DNA of 64,000 bases from Bacteroidota bacterium (GTDB lineage Bacteria; Bacteroidota; Bacteroidia; Chitinophagales; Chitinophagaceae), in NCBI GenBank assembly GCA_023386555.1, contig JAEWJK010000005.1, positions 248,001-312,000 of the forward strand, given 5' to 3'. A model generated the notes under the pieces. The model was given only the letters and a program-made list of their open reading frames with translations, ran no database searches and was not told the DNA's origin. Made by a program: the position numbers and the translations under genes. Shown in pieces: positions 36,850-46,959 of the stretch (position 1 is its first letter; each line of letters opens with the position of its first letter).

Positions 36850-38643
36850 ATGGATAAATTCATCGTTTCAGCAAGAAAGTATCGTCCCCAGGCATTTGAT
36901 ACAGTCGTGGGACAATCACACATTACCACTACGTTAAAAAATGCCATTAAGAACAATCAACTGGCTCATGCTTTTTTGTTTTGTGGTCCACGTGGTGTTG
37001 GTAAAACAACCTGTGCAAGAATTCTTGCGAAGACGATCAATTGTGAAAATCTTCAGCAAGACGGAGAAGCTTGCAACGAATGTAATTCATGCACCAGCTT
37101 CAATGAAGGAACGTCACTGAACATTCATGAACTTGATGCTGCCAGTAATAACTCTGTTGATGACATTCGTTCGCTGGTAGAACAGGTTCGTTTTGCACCT
37201 CAGGCAGGCAAATACAAAGTGTATATTGTGGATGAGGTTCACATGTTGAGTGCCTCAGCTTTCAATGCATTTTTGAAAACATTGGAAGAACCCCCATCAT
37301 ACGCAAAATTCATTTTAGCAACTACAGAAAAACATAAGATACTTCCCACTATACTTTCACGTTGCCAGATATTCGATTTTAAACGCATCACTTCCAACGA
37401 TACTGTTGAACATTTAGAGGAGATCATTAATAAAGAAGATATCAAAGCAGAAAAAGCAGCGTTACAAGTCATTGCTCAGAAGAGTGAAGGCTGTATGAGA
37501 GATGCATTGAGTATTCTCGACAAGATCGTGAGTTTTACAAGCGGAACAGTTACTTATCAGAATACATTAGAGCACCTGAATATTCTTGATGAAGATTATT
37601 ACTTCCGATTATTGGATTGTTTGCTGCAACAGGATATGGCCGGAGCTATGTTGTTGTTCGATGAGATCAATAGAAAAGGATTTGAAGGTGATCTTGTGCT
37701 GAATGGTTTTGCTGAATTCATACGTAACCTGCTTGTTTCTAAAGATGCAAAAGCGGCAGCTTTATTGGATGTTGTTGAAGGAATGCAGAGCAGGTACACT
37801 TCCACTGCAGCGAATGTTTCTTTATCATACCTGGTGAGTGCATTGAATATTTTGAATGATGCAGAGATCAACTTTAAAATGGCCCGCAATAAAAGATTGC
37901 ATGTTGAATTGTGTTTGATCAAGTTGAATTTTCTACAACAGGCTTTAGAATTGGCAGCCGATAATTCCGGCTCAGTTGTAAAAAAAAAGCGAATTGATGG
38001 TCCTGTAGCGTATCGCTATAAATCATTGCAATCCCTTCAACCAAAACCCCAACAAAAGCCTACGGAAGAAGCGAAGTTGTATGTTGAGGAACTAGCACCG
38101 AAAGCAAAGCAACAACCGGAAAAGCCACAACAAACTCCTGCTTCACTTCAGCCTTCAACGACTGTTATTAAGCCATTTGGAAGTAATGGAAGCGGAAGCA
38201 AAAAATCGTTGTTGGATGTTTTGAAGGAGAAAGCTGCCGAAACCGGGATGCAGTTGAGTGAAGTGAAGGAGGCTGAACTTTTAGAGATCGAAAAATTACA
38301 GAACAGCTGGAATGTGTATGCAGAAAAACTTACTAGCACCTCTGCAAGAACTTTCAAGGAAGCCAAATTGTTTGTTGAAAGTGAAACATTATTCTCCATT
38401 ACAGTCAACTCACTTACACAACAAAAATTCATCGAGCAGGAAAGAATGATGCTGATCGATCATATTCAGAAATCATTCAGCAATCCAACAATAAAATTTG
38501 CTATTAAAGTAGAAGCGGGTGAAGTGAGTGATATTCCACAGCATGCTCAACTGAACAGCAGGCAACGTTTTGAAAGAATAGCTGAAAGATATCCTTTGGT
38601 TAAAGAGTTGAAGGATAAATTGAAATTGGAGATAGATTACTAA
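36850..38643 (+). CDS. dnaX: DNA polymerase III subunit gamma/tau
   Basis: Clamp-loader ATPase. 597 residues: AAA+ domain with Walker A GPRGVGKTT (about 46-54), a zinc-binding loop (Cys residues in ACNECNSC), VDEVHMLS as Walker B, and sensor 1 in FILATTEKHKI. Then a lid and collar domain, a Gln/Pro/Lys-rich linker (about 395-445), and a C-terminal tau domain. Lys-rich AAAAAAGC at 37981-37989 is a possible slippery site, but it is not clearly a programmed frameshift. The dnaA and recR genes are not beside it. Confidence 0.96.
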   Translation: MDKFIVSARKYRPQAFDTVVGQSHITTTLKNAIKNNQLAHAFLFCGPRGVGKTTCARILAKTINCENLQQDGEACNECNSCTSFNEGTSLNIHELDAASNNSVDDIRSLVEQVRFAPQAGKYKVYIVDEVHMLSASAFNAFLKTLEEPPSYAKFILATTEKHKILPTILSRCQIFDFKRITSNDTVEHLEEIINKEDIKAEKAALQVIAQKSEGCMRDALSILDKIVSFTSGTVTYQNTLEHLNILDEDYYFRLLDCLLQQDMAGAMLLFDEINRKGFEGDLVLNGFAEFIRNLLVSKDAKAAALLDVVEGMQSRYTSTAANVSLSYLVSALNILNDAEINFKMARNKRLHVELCLIKLNFLQQALELAADNSGSVVKKKRIDGPVAYRYKSLQSLQPKPQQKPTEEAKLYVEELAPKAKQQPEKPQQTPASLQPSTTVIKPFGSNGSGSKKSLLDVLKEKAAETGMQLSEVKEAELLEIEKLQNSWNVYAEKLTSTSARTFKEAKLFVESETLFSITVNSLTQQKFIEQERMMLIDHIQKSFSNPTIKFAIKVEAGEVSDIPQHAQLNSRQRFERIAERYPLVKELKDKLKLEIDY

Positions 38644-38650
38644 AGCTCAC

Positions 38651-38724
38651 CTGTTCAGCAATGTTCTGAACGTACAAGAGAGTGACACAACAGACGATGC
38701 TATGTAAAACTATCGCTGGCTAAC
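38651..38724 (-). repeat. Dispersed repeat, type 1, copy 9
   Basis: The core at 38672-38691 reads GTTGTGTCACTCTCTTGTAC on the minus strand. This is one of the fullest copies: left flank GTTAGCCAGCGATAG and GCATCGTCT, right flank GTTCAG-AACATTG-CTGAAC, which can form a small hairpin. Lies between convergent dnaX and icd. Confidence 0.9.
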
Positions 38725-38759
38725 AACTCAAAATTCCTAACGCTACACTCCAAACTTAC

Positions 38760-40214
38760 TTATTGCCCTTGTGCTAAACTATAAGCTTTCTTATCACCCC
38801 ACATATTCAATAATTCAGTAGAACAGATTTTGAACTCTGTTGCAATTCTTTTTTGAAGTTCAAGAATGTCAATTTGCGTTACAGCGATCTCGCTGGTGCT
38901 TTCGAAACGACAGGTATATTGATTCACAAGATTGGTGAACACAGAACCTTTTGGCCATACCTGTGTACCACGATTACTGATAGTTACAAGTTTGAAAAGA
39001 TCACCGGTAAGTTTCAAACATTTTTCTGCAACAACATTATGTTGTTCATTGCTTTCGAGGAAAAGATCAACACCTCTGATCAGTTCAACTTCATCGTCTT
39101 TACTTTCCAGCATTGGATTTTTTTCCAACTTAAAAACAGTTGGCGTAACTGGCATATCATCCAGCATCGGACGAGGATTGTGCTGTGGTTGCTTACCAAA
39201 ATTATCAATGATGGCTTGTGCAAATGCTGTTGTATTGAGAGCCGGTTTACTCTTATCACCAAAATCACCTGTTCTGATTCCCTGCTCTAAAGTGTATAGC
39301 AAAGCATTTTCTATTGTAGCAGCGCTTTTCATTAAACCAAGGTGACGCAACATGGCAAAACCACTCAGCAATAATGCTGTTGGATTGGCGATATTTTTTC
39401 CTGCAATATCCGGTGCTGTTCCATGTACGGCTTCAAAGATGGAAATATGATCTCCAATATTTGCAGAAGGAGCAAAACCCAATCCACCAACGAGTCCTGC
39501 ACAGAGATCTGAAACGATATCACCTTGTAAATTAGTTAACACAACAACATCAAAAAGATCAGGACGAGTCACCAGCTTCATGCAAAGATCATCAACGATT
39601 ACATCATCAGCTTTCAACTCAGGATAATCTTTTGCTACTTCGTAAAACGTTTCAAGGAACAATCCGTCTGTGATCTTCATAATGTTTGCCTTATGACCAC
39701 AGGTTATTCTTTTCGTTCCTTTCTTCTTTGCCATTTCAAATGCATACTTGATTACCTGCATGCTACCTGGCCTTGTAATAAAACGACGACTCAAAGCAAC
39801 ATCATGCGTTAACATGTGTTCAATACCACCGTAGGTATCTTCAATATTTTCACGAACGATTGTTACATCAACCGGAATTCCGGCTTTGGAGAAAACCGTA
39901 TCAACTCCATGTAAAGTTTGAAATGTTCTGTTGTTAGCATAAGTGTTCCAGGTTTTTCGTGCTGTAACGTTTACACTCTTTACACCTTTACCTTTTGGTG
40001 TTTCCATTGGTCCTTTAAAAAGAATACCGAGTCTTTCAATTGCCTCTTGTGCTTCAGGAGTCATACCATTGCTGTAGCCTTTGTCGAACACCCATTTACC
40101 CATATCCACATATTCATATTGCAATGGAACTTTTGCAGCATCAAAAATGTTGAGTACAGCCTGCATTATTTCCGGACCAATTCCATCACCTTTAGCAACA
40201 GCAATTTTTGTCAT
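38760..40214 (-). CDS. icd: NADP-dependent isocitrate dehydrogenase
   Basis: Oxidative decarboxylation of isocitrate to 2-oxoglutarate in the TCA cycle. 484 residues. The isopropylmalate/isocitrate dehydrogenase fold occupies about 1-340: GDGIGPEIM at the start, VRENIEDTYGGIEH substrate loop, and DLCAGLVGGLGFAPSANIG. A C-terminal extension of about 140 residues follows, as in Thermus-type ICDH. NADP specificity is inferred from the family. Single gene, with a -7 box just upstream. Confidence 0.93.
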   Translation of the reverse strand: MTKIAVAKGDGIGPEIMQAVLNIFDAAKVPLQYEYVDMGKWVFDKGYSNGMTPEAQEAIERLGILFKGPMETPKGKGVKSVNVTARKTWNTYANNRTFQTLHGVDTVFSKAGIPVDVTIVRENIEDTYGGIEHMLTHDVALSRRFITRPGSMQVIKYAFEMAKKKGTKRITCGHKANIMKITDGLFLETFYEVAKDYPELKADDVIVDDLCMKLVTRPDLFDVVVLTNLQGDIVSDLCAGLVGGLGFAPSANIGDHISIFEAVHGTAPDIAGKNIANPTALLLSGFAMLRHLGLMKSAATIENALLYTLEQGIRTGDFGDKSKPALNTTAFAQAIIDNFGKQPQHNPRPMLDDMPVTPTVFKLEKNPMLESKDDEVELIRGVDLFLESNEQHNVVAEKCLKLTGDLFKLVTISNRGTQVWPKGSVFTNLVNQYTCRFESTSEIAVTQIDILELQKRIATEFKICSTELLNMWGDKKAYSLAQGQ

Positions 40215-40234
40215 GGTAAAATTTTTTCGTGGTG

Positions 40235-40242
40235 CAAAAGTA
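40235..40242 (-). promoter_or_regulatory. icd -7 box
   Basis: TACTTTTG on the minus strand matches TAnnTTTG, 20 bp before the icd ATG. No clear -33 box at the expected spacing. Confidence 0.5.
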
Positions 40243-40287
40243 GGCTGACAACCAACATGCCACTATTAAATATTAAATTTTTTGTGA

Positions 40288-40350
40288 TGTGGCTGAAGAA
40301 TATATAGGAGCTTCGTTGTGTCACTCACTTGTACGTTCGGAACATTAGGA
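40288..40350 (+). repeat. Dispersed repeat, type 1, copy 10
   Basis: Perfect core at 40315-40334, followed by GTTCGGAACATTA, matching the common right flank. Lies in the divergent gap between icd and the DUF2721 gene. Confidence 0.9.
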
Positions 40351-40484
40351 GCATTTTGCATCAACTGGTGAATAATAATATCAGCTAAAAGAAGGTCTTT
40401 CGATAAAACTCAGGATGGATTACAAGTAAAGCTTAATCATATTCTTCAGCTGGTGTCACACAAATTCTTCTTTACCTTCATTGA

Positions 40485-40928
40485 ATGGAAATAAACATTA
40501 ATACACCAGCAATACTTTTTCCTGCGATTAGTTTGATAATGTTAGCATATACCAACCGTTTCCTGGCTCTCAGCAACAGAATCAGGAATTTGCATGAACG
40601 TTATGAAAAAGGAGAGAAGCAGGAAATTCTACATGGTCAAATAAAGAATCTACGTTATCGGCTTAACATTATCAAGAATATGCAGGCTTTAGGTGTAATT
40701 AGCTTTATCAGTTGTATTCTATGCATGTATTTTATTTACATAGAATGGATGGAATTTGCACATGCGGTTTTTGCCTTCAGCCTTATCACTTTTTCTCTTT
40801 CCTTATTATTATCACTTCTGGAAATTCAAAAAAGCACCAAAGCACTTGAACTTGAATTAAGCGATATGGAAGGTTTGGAAGATCCTTCGATGGTGGATTA
40901 TATAAGGAACAAGTTTAACAGGGATTAA
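40485..40928 (+). CDS. DUF2721 domain-containing membrane protein
   Basis: 147 residues. An N-terminal hydrophobic segment (about 7-28), a basic amphipathic region (about 33-62, RNLHERYEKGEK), and two more helices (about 70-112) match the DUF2721 layout. Function unknown. Single gene, with its stop 2 bp from the stop of the convergent ABC exporter. Confidence 0.8.
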   Translation: MEININTPAILFPAISLIMLAYTNRFLALSNRIRNLHERYEKGEKQEILHGQIKNLRYRLNIIKNMQALGVISFISCILCMYFIYIEWMEFAHAVFAFSLITFSLSLLLSLLEIQKSTKALELELSDMEGLEDPSMVDYIRNKFNRD

Positions 40929-40930
40929 GC

Positions 40931-42718
40931 TTAACCTGGAATTGCAGCTGAACCTTTTCTCTCACCTATCTGTTGTCTCCACATAGCATAATACAAACCT
41001 TTATCATTAATTAGATCTAAGTGAGTTCCAGTTTCAACAACTTGTCCTTTTTCCAAAACATAAATTCTGTCTGCATGCATAATCGTGCTAAGTCTATGTG
41101 CGATCAAAACAGATATTTGTTCTTTCTCATCTGATATTTTTCGAATGGTATTTGTGATCTCTTCTTCAGTGATGCTATCAAGTGATGAAGTGGCTTCATC
41201 AAATATCAATAAATGTGGATGACGTAACAATGCTCTTGCGATGCTCAATCTTTGTTTTTCACCACCACTCAGCTTCAATCCACCCTCACCGATCATTGTA
41301 TCTATACCATTTTCTGCTCTTGCCAAAAGATTCTGGCAACTGGCTTTATACATTGCATCTTTCAGGTCATCATCAGTAGCAGACGGATTAACAAAACTCA
41401 GGTTTTCTTTAATCGTTCCTGCAAAAAGTTGTGTGTCTTGTGTAACGAATCCGATTTGGTTTCTTAATTCATCAAAATCCATATCGTTACTATCAACACC
41501 ATTGTATTTAATATGACCTTCCTGTGGACGATATAATCCAACCAACAACTTCACCAATGTACTTTTGCCTGCACCCGAAGGACCAACAAAAGCAATGGTC
41601 TCACCCTTTTTTACATCAAAAGAAATATTGTCTAATGCTTTGTATTGTGCTGTTTGGTGTTTGAAAGAAACATTCACAAATTCGAGTTCTTCTATCATTC
41701 CAACTTTTGCAGGGTTCGTTGGCTTCACCTCAACTTTTTTCTGCATTACATTGTGAAAATTGTTGATAGAAGCTTCAGCTTCACGATAAGAAATGATGAT
41801 GTTTCCAATTTCCTGCATTGGTCCGAAAATGAAAAAGCCATAAAACTGAAGTGTAATGAATTCTCCAGGAGTAAGATAATCCCTGAATATTAGTAATAAC
41901 AATGTAAAGCTAATGACCTGTCTTAAAAAGTTAACCAACGTTCCCTGCACAAAGCTAATCATCCGGATGCTTTTCACTTTTCTCAACTCAAGTCCAAGTA
42001 TTTTATAAGTGTTGTTGTTCAGTCTTTTTACTTCCTGTTCAGTCAGCCCAAGACTTTTTACGAGTTCAATATTTCTTAAAGATTCTGTAGTTGTTCCGGC
42101 AAGTGCAGTGGTTTCTTTTACAATGTTCTTTTGAATGGATTTGATATTCTTACTCAGCCTGTTTGTTACCATTGCTAAAATGATAATACCACCGACATAT
42201 ACCGGCATAATGCTCCAATGTTTACTTGTCGCATAAATAGAAACGAATACAATACTTATTAAAATGGCAAATACAACATTGATGAATAAGCTGATGAATT
42301 TTTCTGTGTCGGCTCTTACTTTAGTTAATATAGAAAGTGTTTCACCACTTCGTTGATCTTCAAATTCCTGGTAAGGTAATCTCATTGAATGACGCAATCC
42401 ATCTGTAAAGATCTTTGCACCAAATTTTTGAATGATCACATTGACAAAATAATCCTGGAATGCTTTGGCAATACGACTCACCATTGCTGTTCCTACCAAT
42501 AAACCTAAGTACAGGAGTATTCCACTGATGAATTGGCTTTCAGTTCTTGGTTCAGTCTTTTCGGTATCAAAGAAATGAGGGTGGTTGGCAAACTTATCTA
42601 TTACTTTTCCGATCAATAAAGGATCGAATAAGGAGAACACCTGGTTGACAGAAGCAAGAAATATTGCTAAAACGATCAGCCATTTATAAGGTTTAAGGTA
42701 TTGCAGTAGCAATTTCAT
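40931..42718 (-). CDS. ABC transporter, fused permease and ATPase (MsbA-like exporter)
   Basis: 595 residues: six-helix exporter membrane domain (about 1-320), then an ABC ATPase with Walker A GPSGAGKSTLV, signature LSGGEKQRLSIARAL and Walker B LLIFDEATSSLD. It would act as a dimer exporting a lipid, peptide or drug; the substrate cannot be read from sequence. A second, distinct exporter of this type lies at 54106-55935. Monocistronic. Confidence 0.9.
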   Translation of the reverse strand: MKLLLQYLKPYKWLIVLAIFLASVNQVFSLFDPLLIGKVIDKFANHPHFFDTEKTEPRTESQFISGILLYLGLLVGTAMVSRIAKAFQDYFVNVIIQKFGAKIFTDGLRHSMRLPYQEFEDQRSGETLSILTKVRADTEKFISLFINVVFAILISIVFVSIYATSKHWSIMPVYVGGIIILAMVTNRLSKNIKSIQKNIVKETTALAGTTTESLRNIELVKSLGLTEQEVKRLNNNTYKILGLELRKVKSIRMISFVQGTLVNFLRQVISFTLLLLIFRDYLTPGEFITLQFYGFFIFGPMQEIGNIIISYREAEASINNFHNVMQKKVEVKPTNPAKVGMIEELEFVNVSFKHQTAQYKALDNISFDVKKGETIAFVGPSGAGKSTLVKLLVGLYRPQEGHIKYNGVDSNDMDFDELRNQIGFVTQDTQLFAGTIKENLSFVNPSATDDDLKDAMYKASCQNLLARAENGIDTMIGEGGLKLSGGEKQRLSIARALLRHPHLLIFDEATSSLDSITEEEITNTIRKISDEKEQISVLIAHRLSTIMHADRIYVLEKGQVVETGTHLDLINDKGLYYAMWRQQIGERKGSAAIPG

Positions 42719-42857
42719 CTATAATAATTTTGTAGGCCTTCAATTAAGAAAAGAAAGGTAAATGAATTGTTTTGATTGTCAATTACCATGCAACCAGTCT
42801 GTTTCTGCCAAGATGACTTGAATTAGAAAGTCGTTCAGTAATTACTAAATTGCAGCC

Positions 42858-43886
42858 ATGTCTAATCCCAATCTGAATACTGGTAAAGAAGTTTTAAGTG
42901 CTGCTGATAAAGAGTTTGAGAACAGTATCCGGCCAAGAGAGATAGATGATTTTTCCGGTCAAAGCCAGATCATTGAAAACTTGATCATCTTTATCAAAGC
43001 AGCAAAGATGAGAGGTGAAGCATTGGATCATGTATTGTTTCATGGTCCTCCAGGTTTAGGTAAAACAACACTTAGTCGGATTGTTGCAAATGAGTTAGGC
43101 GTGAATATTAAAGAAACATCAGGACCTGTTATTGAAAAGCCTGGTGATCTTGCAGGATTACTCACCAATCTTCAACCCAATGATGTTTTATTTATTGATG
43201 AGATTCACCGGATGAGTACTGTGGTAGAAGAATATCTCTATGCTGCCATGGAAGATTTTCGGATCGATATTATGATCGATAGCGGACCAAATGCAAGAAG
43301 TATTCAGCTTTCACTCAACCAATTCACATTGATCGGAGCAACCACTAGAAGCGGATTGTTAACTGCACCATTGCTGTCAAGATTTGGAATCAAATCAAGG
43401 CTGGAGTATTATCATTCTGATGTATTAAAGAAGATTATTGAGAGAAGTGCAGCCATTTTAGGAACGTCAATCACTTCTGAAGCATCTCATGAAATTTCAA
43501 GAAGAAGTAGAGGTACTCCGAGAATTGCCAATGGATTGCTGAGAAGAGTAAGAGATTTTGCACAGGTATTGAATGATGGCCAAATAGATTTCGGTATCAC
43601 CCAACATGCACTAAAAGCATTGAATGTTGATGAGCATGGTTTGGATGAAATGGATAACCGAATTCTGTCATGCATCATCGATAAATTCAAAGGTGGACCC
43701 GTTGGAATTACTACCATCGCTACTGCTGTTGGAGAAGAGCCTGGAACCTTAGAAGAAGTATATGAACCGTTTTTAATCCAGGAAGGCTTTTTACAACGTA
43801 CGCCAAGAGGCAGAGAAGTTACATCAAAAGCTTATGAACATTTAGGAAGAAAACCTCAAAAAGGAAATCAAACCGGATTGTTTTAA
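42858..43886 (+). CDS. ruvB: Holliday junction branch migration helicase RuvB
   Basis: 342-residue AAA+ motor of RuvAB. Walker A GPPGLGKTTLS is near 62-72, Walker B LFIDEIHRM, sensor 1 IGATTRSG and Arg finger LSRFGI. A C-terminal winged helix contains the typical LQRTPRGREVT. It ends in a strong bidirectional terminator. ruvA and ruvC are not adjacent. Confidence 0.97.
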   Translation: MSNPNLNTGKEVLSAADKEFENSIRPREIDDFSGQSQIIENLIIFIKAAKMRGEALDHVLFHGPPGLGKTTLSRIVANELGVNIKETSGPVIEKPGDLAGLLTNLQPNDVLFIDEIHRMSTVVEEYLYAAMEDFRIDIMIDSGPNARSIQLSLNQFTLIGATTRSGLLTAPLLSRFGIKSRLEYYHSDVLKKIIERSAAILGTSITSEASHEISRRSRGTPRIANGLLRRVRDFAQVLNDGQIDFGITQHALKALNVDEHGLDEMDNRILSCIIDKFKGGPVGITTIATAVGEEPGTLEEVYEPFLIQEGFLQRTPRGREVTSKAYEHLGRKPQKGNQTGLF

Positions 43887-43893
43887 AAATAAG

Positions 43894-43920
43894 AAAAGCC
43901 ACTCGGTTGAGTGGCTTTTT
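43894..43920. terminator. Bidirectional terminator between ruvB and response regulator
   Basis: AAAAGCCACTC-GGTT-GAGTGGCTTTTT: an 11-bp stem with T runs on both strands, serving both convergent genes. Confidence 0.9.
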
Positions 43921-43941
43921 CAAAACATGTATCTCGAAATT

Positions 43942-44640
43942 TTATGGAGCTACCAACCTGAAGCCGTTACCATGTATGTTAACGATCTCAATGTTAGAAT
44001 CTTCCTTCAGGTATTTACGAAGCTTAGCAATATAAACGTCCATACTTCTACCATTGAAATAAGTATCGCTGCCCCAGATCTTTTTCAAAGCTCTTTCTCT
44101 TGGCAAAAGATCATTCTTATGTTCCGCCAGCATTTTCAATAACTCATTCTCTTTTGGAGAAAGCGTTTGTGTTCTGCCATCTACGATCAATTGGCGAAGC
44201 TTTGGATTGAAATGATAGTTACCGAGATCAAACTCTACATTTTCAGATTCTTTATTCAACTCTTCATTTCTTTTCAGGATTGCTTTTATTTTCAGCAAAA
44301 GCACTTCACTATCGAAAGGCTTGGTAATATAATCATCAGCACCAAGTTTATAACCCTGGATGATGTCTTCTTTCATCGTTTTCGCACTTAAGAAGAAAAG
44401 TGGAATATCCGGATCTACATCACGAATTTCTTCAGCCAATGTAAATCCGTCCATATTAGGCATCATTACATCTAAAAGACATATATCAAACTTTTCACGC
44501 TGAAAAGCAGCAAGACCTAAACGGCCATCTCTTTCAAGCGTAACATCATAATCATTCAACTCCAGGTAATTTTTTAAAACCATTCCAAGATTCTGATCGT
44601 CTTCACAAAGCAGGATCCTGTATTTCTTTTTTTCGTCCAT
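43942..44640 (-). CDS. OmpR-family response regulator transcription factor
   Basis: 232 residues. Receiver domain (about 8-122) with acidic pocket EDD (13-15), phospho-acceptor Asp57 in LLDVMMP, and Lys in ITKPFDSE. C-terminal winged-helix DNA-binding domain (about 135-230) with RSMDVYIAKLRKYL as recognition helix. No histidine kinase lies beside it, so it is an orphan here and its targets are unknown. Confidence 0.92.
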   Translation of the reverse strand: MDEKKKYRILLCEDDQNLGMVLKNYLELNDYDVTLERDGRLGLAAFQREKFDICLLDVMMPNMDGFTLAEEIRDVDPDIPLFFLSAKTMKEDIIQGYKLGADDYITKPFDSEVLLLKIKAILKRNEELNKESENVEFDLGNYHFNPKLRQLIVDGRTQTLSPKENELLKMLAEHKNDLLPRERALKKIWGSDTYFNGRSMDVYIAKLRKYLKEDSNIEIVNIHGNGFRLVAP

Positions 44641-44862
44641 GTTTAATGTTTTGTATAAACTAAGATAATGAATTGTAAAGCTATGAGATACAATGCATAT
44701 TTTGTTAAACAGTTCTACAACATTTAAGCCAGTCTTTTTTATTTTCCTGTTCGTTTCAAACTGGATAATTACGCTTTTCTGATAAAAGATGGCCTTTATA
44801 GCTTGTAGATATGTTCGACAAAATATTACCTTAACGGTTTAATAAAACCAATCCTGTAGGCA

Positions 44863-46401
44863 ATGTCTGAGAATTTTTTGGAAGTTATCAAAGCTGGCTA
44901 TTCATTTAAAGGGGAGAAAGCAAAGATAGGAGTGGCAATGCTTAATGGAACTGTGGTTCCGGATGCAGAAATTTATCTTCCGCTGAAAACCATGAACAGG
45001 CATGGATTAATTGCAGGTGCTACCGGAACAGGAAAAACAAAAACCCTCCAGTTGATTAGTGAAGTGCTGAGTGATCATAGTGTTCCGGTTTTGTTGATGG
45101 ACATCAAAGGTGATCTCAGTGGTTTAGCCGCAACAGGTTCAGTGAATGATAAGATAACTGAACGTATAAAGTTGTTAAATATTGAACATACACCTTCGGC
45201 TTATCCTGTTGAATTGCTCAGTTTAAATAAAGGTAATGGTGTTCAGTTGAGAGCTACTGTAACTGAATTTGGGCCTATTCTGCTGAGTAAAATACTTGGA
45301 TTGAACGATACTCAAAGTGGACTGGTAGCAATGATTTTTAAGTATTGCGATGATAACAAACTGCCTTTACTTGACCTGAAAGATTTTATTAAAGTATTGC
45401 AATACATCAGCAATGAGGGTAAGCAGGAAATCGAATCTACTTACGGCAAAATATCCACCACCTCTACCGGAACGATCCTGAGAAAAGTGGTAGAATTACA
45501 GCAACAGGGTGCTGATGTTTTCTTTGGCGAAAGGAGTTTTGAAGTGGAAGACCTGATGCGTATTTCGGATGATGGCAGAGGGATGATCAATATTCTTCGG
45601 GTAACAGACATGCAGGATCGTCCCAAACTGTTCTCAACTTTTATGTTACAACTATTGGCAGAGTTATATGCCGTTTCTCCGGAAGAAGGAGACCTGGATA
45701 AGCCAAAGCTTGTGATGTTTATTGATGAAGCACATCTTTTATTTGAAGAAGCCACCGATGCATTATTAGATCAAATGGAAACGGTGATCAAGCTAATTCG
45801 ATCGAAGGGGATTGGAATTTTCTTTTGTACGCAAAATCCACAGGACATTCCGGCTTCCATTCTCAGTCAATTGGGATTGAAAGTTCAACATGCACTGCGA
45901 GCTTTTACTGCTGCAGATCGCAAAACGATTAAGCAGGCTGCCGAAAATTTTCCTGAAACTGATTTTTATAAAACAGCCGATTTGCTAACTCAAATGGGAA
46001 TTGGAGAAGCTTTCATTACCCTTTTAAATGAAAAAGGTATTCCAACTCCTTTAGTGCATACGATGTTAGCTCCACCAAAAAGCCGGATGGATATTCTTAC
46101 AGATACGGAGATACAGCAACTAACAGCTCAAAGTAAATTAGCTAGGAAATATGGTGAAGATGTTGATAATCATAGTGCTTATGAAATTCTTCAACAGAAG
46201 TTGGAAATAGCTTCGGAAACAGAGACTGCAGAAGAAAGATCCAAACCATCAAATTCAAAAAAGCCACAAAAAGAAGATAGTTTCTTTGATAGTCCGATAG
46301 TTAAACAGGTTGGTAGAACGGCAGCCAGTGTGATTACCAGGAGTTTATTGGGTGCTTTAGGTCTTGGAGGAACTGCACGTAGAAGGAAAAGTCTGTGGTA
46401 A
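44863..46401 (+). CDS. HerA-like (DUF853/YjgR-type) ATPase
   Basis: A 512-residue RecA-like ATPase of the HerA/FtsK superfamily. Walker A GATGTGKTKTL is near 52-62, Walker B LVMFIDEAHLLF, and sensor-like FFCTQNPQDIP. The C-terminal tail is Ser/Lys-rich, ending in a Gly-rich, basic stretch. The YjgR/DUF853 group has no firmly known role. No NurA nuclease or defence genes surround it, so it is not placed in a phage-defence system. Monocistronic. Confidence 0.85.
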   Translation: MSENFLEVIKAGYSFKGEKAKIGVAMLNGTVVPDAEIYLPLKTMNRHGLIAGATGTGKTKTLQLISEVLSDHSVPVLLMDIKGDLSGLAATGSVNDKITERIKLLNIEHTPSAYPVELLSLNKGNGVQLRATVTEFGPILLSKILGLNDTQSGLVAMIFKYCDDNKLPLLDLKDFIKVLQYISNEGKQEIESTYGKISTTSTGTILRKVVELQQQGADVFFGERSFEVEDLMRISDDGRGMINILRVTDMQDRPKLFSTFMLQLLAELYAVSPEEGDLDKPKLVMFIDEAHLLFEEATDALLDQMETVIKLIRSKGIGIFFCTQNPQDIPASILSQLGLKVQHALRAFTAADRKTIKQAAENFPETDFYKTADLLTQMGIGEAFITLLNEKGIPTPLVHTMLAPPKSRMDILTDTEIQQLTAQSKLARKYGEDVDNHSAYEILQQKLEIASETETAEERSKPSNSKKPQKEDSFFDSPIVKQVGRTAASVITRSLLGALGLGGTARRRKSLW

Positions 46402-46480
46402 TCGTATGTAGAGAAAACGATATTTGCTTTTTATAAAGGGAAAACTTTCAATTTTATTTCCCATTTAGATTTAAAGCCCT

Positions 46481-46488
46481 TACTTTTG
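46481..46488 (+). promoter_or_regulatory. rplS -7 box
   Basis: TACTTTTG matches TAnnTTTG, 23 bp before the rplS ATG. No clear -33 box. Confidence 0.5.
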
Positions 46489-46511
46489 CCTCCCGTTAAA
46501 AAATTTCAATT

Positions 46512-46865
46512 ATGAACGCAGCAGTTCAGTTTGTGCAGGAGCAGCTTACGCAAAAAGTGGAAACTCCAAAGTTTAAAGCAGGTGATAATATCACTGTTAA
46601 CTATAAGATTGTTGAAGGTGGTAAAGAACGTATCCAGAGCTTTCGTGGAGATGTAATCAAGAAGCAGGGAGCAGGTACTACTGCTACTTTTACTGTTCGT
46701 AAGATATCTGACGGTATAGGTGTCGAAAGACTTTTTCCGATCTTTTCGCCAAATATTGACTCTATCGTATTGAATAAAGTGGGTAAAGTACGTCGTGCAA
46801 AACTGTATTACCTGAGAGAGAGAAGTGGTAAGAGTGCAAGGATTAAGGAAAAAAGAGTTAAGTAA
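46512..46865 (+). CDS. rplS: 50S ribosomal protein L19
   Basis: 117 residues, full length. Typical motifs are the GDNITVNYKIVEGGKERIQ stretch, FRGDVI, GVERLFPIFSPNI, and the basic C-terminal KVRRAKLYYLRE. L19 sits at the 30S-50S interface. Here it is single with its own terminator, separate from the rpsP-rimM-trmD cluster seen in many bacteria. Confidence 0.97.
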   Translation: MNAAVQFVQEQLTQKVETPKFKAGDNITVNYKIVEGGKERIQSFRGDVIKKQGAGTTATFTVRKISDGIGVERLFPIFSPNIDSIVLNKVGKVRRAKLYYLRERSGKSARIKEKRVK

Positions 46866-46877
46866 TAACAAGATTAG

Positions 46878-46912
46878 AAAAAGCGGGGGTTTTTTAAACC
46901 TCCGCTTTTTTT
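46878..46912 (+). terminator. rplS terminator
   Basis: AAAAAGCGGGGGTTT pairs with AAACCTCCGCTTTTT around a short T loop, with a T tract after. Strong stem, 12 bp past the stop codon. Confidence 0.9.
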
Positions 46913-46959
46913 ATTTCTTATTTAAGCAAACTATTAACCTCAGGGGTAATCAATTACAT

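Noticed and set aside
37981..37989. Programmed frameshift site in dnaX
   Set aside because: There is an A-rich run in the right general area, but no clear slippery heptamer with downstream stem could be confirmed by eye.
40451..40466. GGTGTCACACAAATTC as a further repeat copy
   Set aside because: Only about 8 bases match the core and neither flank motif is present.
44863..46401. HerA-like ATPase as a phage-defence component
   Set aside because: No NurA, Sir2, nuclease or other defence gene is near; its neighbours are ruvB, a response regulator and rplS. It fits the YjgR housekeeping-like group.
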